From: Lacrimispora sp. 210928-DFI.3.58
GTDB lineage: Bacteria > Bacillota > Clostridia > Lachnospirales > Lachnospiraceae
Direction of reading: 5' to 3'
NCBI RefSeq assembly: GCF_020554865.1
Contig: NZ_JAJCIC010000049.1
Span: 1-20,283 of the forward strand
Length of the DNA stretch: 20,283 nucleotides
Shown: positions 16,884 through 20,283 of the stretch, piece after piece
Layout: each line of letters begins with the position of its first letter
Numbering within the stretch: the first letter of the stretch is position 1
Position numbers and translations under genes: made by a program
Notes under the pieces: model-generated
Told to the model about the DNA's origin: nothing
What the model saw: the letters and a program-made list of their open reading frames with translations, nothing else
The model's database searches: none

Positions 16884-17555
16884 ATGAAGGTCGTATCATT
16901 TATTCCTATTAAATTAAATAACCAGCGTCTGCCGGGGAAAAATACAATGTTACTTAATGGAAAACCTACCTGCAATTATATCTTTGACACGATTAGTAAA
17001 ATAGATACAATTGATGAGAAATATGTTTATTGCAGTGATGAAAGAATTAAAACATATATGCCGGAAAACCTTATATTTTTAAAAAGAGACTCTTATCTGG
17101 ATGGCTTTCAAGTGAAGGGATTAGAAATTATTGACTACTTTGTGAGAGATGTTGATGCAGATATTTATGTTCTTACGCATGTAACACAGCCTTTTACAAA
17201 AGCTGATTCAATAAAAAAAGCATTAGATAAAGTGATTTCGGGAGAATACGACTCAGCTTTTTCCGCTGTGGTATTACAAGACTATATGTGGATGAATGGA
17301 AAACCTTTTAATTATGATATGAAGAATATTGTCCGCACACAGGATCTGGAGCCTATTTATATGGAAACAGGGGCATTTTTCATTTTTAGAAAAGAGGTAT
17401 TTACAGAGCTTGGACAGCGGATTGGCAATAAGCCATATATTTATGAAATTGATCAGTTTGAGGCTGTTGATATAGATACACCGGAGGATTTTGAGTTTGC
17501 AAAGGCAGTTGCAGCTTATTTGGATAAAGGAAGACAGACGGAGGAATTGGAATGA
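16884..17555 (+). CDS. CMP-sugar synthetase (acylneuraminate cytidylyltransferase family)
   Basis: A 223-residue Rossmann-like nucleotidyltransferase. The N-terminus VSFIPIKLNNQRLPGKNTML contains the CTP-binding signature with Arg15, Lys19 and Asn20. VYCSDE (residues 48-53), LTHVTQPF, METGAFFIFRKE and VDIDTPEDF match the CMP-NeuAc/CMP-Kdo synthetase (NeuA/KdsB, PF02348) order, and the length is typical. It should activate a keto-acid sugar with CTP to give a CMP-sugar. The acceptor sugar is open: no NeuB, NeuC or KdsA homologue is in the window. Its stop overlaps the start of the aldolase gene by 4 nt (ATGA), so the two are translationally coupled and probably act in one pathway. The start has AGGAG 8 nt upstream. 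Confidence 0.88.
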   Translation: MKVVSFIPIKLNNQRLPGKNTMLLNGKPTCNYIFDTISKIDTIDEKYVYCSDERIKTYMPENLIFLKRDSYLDGFQVKGLEIIDYFVRDVDADIYVLTHVTQPFTKADSIKKALDKVISGEYDSAFSAVVLQDYMWMNGKPFNYDMKNIVRTQDLEPIYMETGAFFIFRKEVFTELGQRIGNKPYIYEIDQFEAVDIDTPEDFEFAKAVAAYLDKGRQTEELE

Positions 17556-19186
17556 AGAATGTTAAGGTTTTAGATTGTACTCTTCGCGATGGCGGCAGAA
17601 TTATTGACTGTGCATTTCAGAATGAAGAGATTAGCGGGCTTACGCGGAAATTAGGAAATGCCAAAATAGATATTGTTGAAGTCGGTTTTTTACGTGACTG
17701 GAGAAAAGTAAACTATAAAGGAAACAGCACATTTTTTACGGATGTAGATCAGATCAAGCCATTTTTAGATAAGACCAACAAAAATGTTATGTATGTTGCT
17801 TTTATTGATTACGGTATGTTTGATTTTCAATCGCTTAAACCGTATGACGGAACTTCGATAGATGGAATCCGTTTTGGGTTTACGAAGCAGAATTATATTG
17901 ACTCCAAGGATGATATTTTAAGATGCATTGGGATCATCAAACAACAGGGCTATAAATTATTTGTTCAGGGTGTAAATTCCTTGAATTATTCCGATCGTGA
18001 GATTTTGGAACTGGTAGATATGATTAATGAAGTTCATCCTTATAGCTTTGGCATTGTAGATACCTATGGCGCAATGTATGTGGATGATGTTGATCGCCTG
18101 TATGGTCTGATTGATCATAACATGGATTCGGATATTTGCATAAATTTTCATTCACACAATAATTATCAGCTCTCATTTGCCTTTGCCCAAGAAATTATTA
18201 AACTTAGCCAGGGTACTCGCCAGGTTATTATTGATTCAACCTTGGCAGGAATGGGAAAGGTAGCAGGTAATCTGAATACAGAGCTGCTTGTGGATTATTT
18301 AGTCCGAAAAATGCACTATGATTATGAAATTGATAATATTCTGGATATGATAGATGACTATATTTATAAATATTCCTTGGATTATAAGTGGGGGTATTCA
18401 ATTCCGGCTATGATGGCAGGAATTTACAAGTCACATCCCAATAATGTTATTTATTTGACAGAAAAATTCCGGCTGGATACAAAGGATATCGGCAACCTGC
18501 TTGCAATGATAGATCCTAAAAAACGCCAGCGATATGATTATGATAATATAGAGAAATTATATATTGAATATATTGCGGATAAAGTGGATGATTATAACAG
18601 CATAGAAAAAATAAAGAAGCTAATTGATGAACGTGAGGTAGTCGTATTGGCGCCGGGAAATACGCTTAACACACATCATGAGGAGATTGAGCAATATATT
18701 AAAACTCACAATGTTTTTGTTATAAGCGTGAATTTTATTTCCGATTATCCAAAGGCCTATGCTTTTTACGGGAATCCTAAACGGTATAATATGAATGCTC
18801 AAAAGAGGAGGGGACGTGGTGTAATTGTAAGTTCAAATGTAAAAGCAAATGAAGATGATATCATTGTAAACTATCATGGCTTGATTAACCGCGGCTATAA
18901 ATACTTTGAAAATTCAACTATTATGCTATTAAATCTTTTAAAAAAGATAGAGCCGCCTCAGATTTCAATTGCAGGTTTTGATGGTTTTAGAGCAGATAAA
19001 GAAGATAATTATGCAGATGTTTCATTCCAAAATGTACGCCATATAAAGGAATTTGATGATCTAAATAAGGAAATTGGCAATATGCTTGTTAAATTGGCGA
19101 AAACAATGTCTGGTAAATGCAATATTAAATTTTTAACACCAAGTATTTACCAAGATACACTTATAAAGTCTAACTTGGAATTATGA
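17552..19186 (+). CDS. DRE-TIM (HMGL/DmpG-like) aldolase with a fused C-terminal GT42/MptE-like domain
   Basis: A 544-residue two-domain protein. Residues 1-340 form an HMGL-like TIM barrel. VLDCTLRDGGRIIDC holds the conserved Arg12 and metal-binding Asp13, FHSHNN holds the HXH metal ligands His200 and His202, and STLAGMGKVAGNLNTELL matches the glycine-rich substrate loop of 4-hydroxy-2-oxovalerate aldolases. The active site looks intact. Family members of this type make or break C-C bonds at pyruvate enolate. Residues about 361-490 are a second domain: VVVLAPGNTL (363-372), VFVISVNFISDYPKAYAFYG, then STIMLLNLLKKIEPPQ and ISIAGFDGF (471-479). Its order of motifs matches the protein encoded at 14555-15331. 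The gene is coupled by a 4-nt overlap to the CMP-sugar synthetase. I infer synthesis of a 2-keto-3-deoxy acid sugar rather than catabolism; meta-cleavage pathway genes are absent. Confidence 0.8.
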   Translation: MKNVKVLDCTLRDGGRIIDCAFQNEEISGLTRKLGNAKIDIVEVGFLRDWRKVNYKGNSTFFTDVDQIKPFLDKTNKNVMYVAFIDYGMFDFQSLKPYDGTSIDGIRFGFTKQNYIDSKDDILRCIGIIKQQGYKLFVQGVNSLNYSDREILELVDMINEVHPYSFGIVDTYGAMYVDDVDRLYGLIDHNMDSDICINFHSHNNYQLSFAFAQEIIKLSQGTRQVIIDSTLAGMGKVAGNLNTELLVDYLVRKMHYDYEIDNILDMIDDYIYKYSLDYKWGYSIPAMMAGIYKSHPNNVIYLTEKFRLDTKDIGNLLAMIDPKKRQRYDYDNIEKLYIEYIADKVDDYNSIEKIKKLIDEREVVVLAPGNTLNTHHEEIEQYIKTHNVFVISVNFISDYPKAYAFYGNPKRYNMNAQKRRGRGVIVSSNVKANEDDIIVNYHGLINRGYKYFENSTIMLLNLLKKIEPPQISIAGFDGFRADKEDNYADVSFQNVRHIKEFDDLNKEIGNMLVKLAKTMSGKCNIKFLTPSIYQDTLIKSNLEL

Positions 19187-19205
19187 TTCAGGAGAAAAAT
19201 TAGAG

Positions 19206-20174
19206 ATGGGTATCAAACATGCCATTGGAAAAGTCTTGAAAAAATGGGATAGATTTTATGCTGCACAATACAGGATGGAAATCCAGAAGAAGCATAGAAA
19301 ACTGGAGCAGCGTCATACAAATAGGAGTAGGGGAAGATATTATATTATCCGATATGAAGCTCTGCAGGCCTGCGGATGGACTGTGTACGAACGCGTGGTT
19401 TTATATAATTGTATTTATGCGGCTGATCATCATATGATTCCGGTTGTAGATATGAAAACCTATAGAAATATTTATCAGGAGGAAGAGGAAGTTGAAAAGA
19501 TAAATATTTGGGATAAGTATTATCTGCAGCCAGCGGGAGTATCGCTGGAAGAAGCAATTAATACTGGAAACTATATTCTTTCTGATCCATCACAGGAATG
19601 GTTCAACTATATTCGTATGCGGACTGCAAAACGGTTTACGGAAGACTTTTTGAGAGCGCAGTATAACAAGTATATTCGTCTTAGGCCAGAGATTATCCGG
19701 ATCTGTGAAAATAGATTGTCCTCAATCATTCCGGCAGAAAATCCGCATAAACGGCTGCTGGGAGTTTGTTTAAGAGGAACGGATTATATCAAATATCATC
19801 ATGCTGTGCAGCCGGAAGTAACGGATATCGTTAGATTGGCACAAACGAAATTTGGTGAATATCAATGTGATTATTATTTTATTTCCACTGAAGATTATAT
19901 GATTTTTGAAGCCCTGAAGAAAGCCCTTCCCTTAGATAAGGTTGTCACCTATAATGCAGGTAATGTGAAAGAAGCAGATGGATTCATTGGAGAGTATCTT
20001 AGTAAGACAGCAGGAGCGCACAATGCTGCGCTTGATTATATTACAACATTGTATATCTTAAATAAATGCTGCTGCCTGGTCGGCGGCTTATGCGGCGCGA
20101 CAATTGTTGCAAAATACAGACGGAATCCGCCATATGAGTATATCAATATTATTGATTTGAATAAGCATTATTGA
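19206..20174 (+). CDS. Putative fucosyltransferase-like GT-B protein
   Basis: A 322-residue soluble protein with a basic N-terminus (lysine/arginine-rich to about residue 45). The key motif is GVCLRGTDY (residues 186-194), which resembles the H.R.GD/RGTDY donor-site peptide of the NodZ/GT23, GT11 and O-fucosyltransferase superfamily; Arg190 would be the catalytic or donor-binding arginine. Further elements are YYFISTEDYMIFEAL and a C-terminal YILNKCCCLVGGLCGATIVA, in the place where these enzymes have their third donor-binding motif. It would then transfer fucose from GDP-fucose, but a different donor is possible. The ATG is preceded by AGGAG (19190-19194) 11 nt upstream, and the gene follows the aldolase by 19 nt. 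The superfamily call is moderate; the substrate is not known. Confidence 0.55.
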   Translation: MGIKHAIGKVLKKWDRFYAAQYRMEIQKKHRKLEQRHTNRSRGRYYIIRYEALQACGWTVYERVVLYNCIYAADHHMIPVVDMKTYRNIYQEEEEVEKINIWDKYYLQPAGVSLEEAINTGNYILSDPSQEWFNYIRMRTAKRFTEDFLRAQYNKYIRLRPEIIRICENRLSSIIPAENPHKRLLGVCLRGTDYIKYHHAVQPEVTDIVRLAQTKFGEYQCDYYFISTEDYMIFEALKKALPLDKVVTYNAGNVKEADGFIGEYLSKTAGAHNAALDYITTLYILNKCCCLVGGLCGATIVAKYRRNPPYEYINIIDLNKHY

Positions 20175-20213
20175 AATACAATTTCGGAAAGGGATTGACA
20201 AGGGAAAGATGAT

Positions 20214-20283
<70 letters not shown>

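Noticed and set aside
17552..18600. Catabolic 4-hydroxy-2-oxovalerate aldolase of an aromatic meta-cleavage pathway
   Set aside because: The usual partner acetaldehyde dehydrogenase (DmpF/MhpF) and hydratase genes are absent. The gene is coupled to a CMP-sugar synthetase in a glycan locus and carries an extra domain.

Overview
The window is one continuous stretch of a surface polysaccharide (capsule or exopolysaccharide) biosynthesis locus. Purine-rich Shine-Dalgarno sites (AGGAG/GGAG type), sigma-A-like promoters with extended -10 elements, A/T-rich DNA and frequent 4-8 nt gene overlaps point to a low- to mid-GC Firmicute. A gut Clostridia/Lachnospiraceae-type genome is my best inference, but no marker gene in the window proves it.

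Layout: the 3' tail of an upstream gene (1-99); an O-antigen ligase/Wzy_C-type membrane protein with its own promoter (170-1819); a GT4 glycosyltransferase on the opposite strand that overlaps it tail to tail (1813-2973); and a Wzy-like membrane protein (3059-4207). A second strong promoter (4223-4251) then opens what looks like the main operon: the initiating polyprenyl-phosphate sugar-1-phosphate transferase (4292-5704), a GT2 (5722-6462), two GT4s (6495-7595, 7592-8695) and a second Wzy-like membrane protein (8733-9842). A possible internal promoter (9839-9867) precedes a DUF1972/Cps2T-like rhamnosyltransferase (9919-11124), two more GT4s (11152-12279, 12273-13583), a DUF6492-like protein (13576-14514), a GT42/MptE-like protein (14555-15331), a Wzx flippase (15343-16869), a CMP-sugar synthetase (16884-17555), a DRE-TIM aldolase with a fused extra domain (17552-19186), a fucosyltransferase-like protein (19206-20174), and the first codons of a further gene that run straight into an (AGCC)n tetranucleotide tract at the window edge.

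How it fits together: the initiating transferase puts the first sugar phosphate on undecaprenyl phosphate. Roughly ten transferases extend the repeat unit, Wzx flips it, and a Wzy-type protein polymerises it. Three different polymerase/ligase-like membrane proteins are present, which is more than one Wzx/Wzy pathway needs. No Wzz/Wzd/Wze chain-length or tyrosine-kinase genes lie in the window, so they are presumably outside it.

Most interesting parts: (1) the (AGCC)13+ tract directly after a start codon, which looks like a phase-variable contingency locus; (2) the pair of CMP-sugar synthetase and pyruvate-aldolase-like enzyme with no NeuB/KdsA-type PEP synthase in view, suggesting an unusual CMP-activated 2-keto acid sugar; (3) the resemblance between the aldolase's extra C-terminal domain and the nearby GT42/MptE-like protein, which could be the transferases for that sugar.
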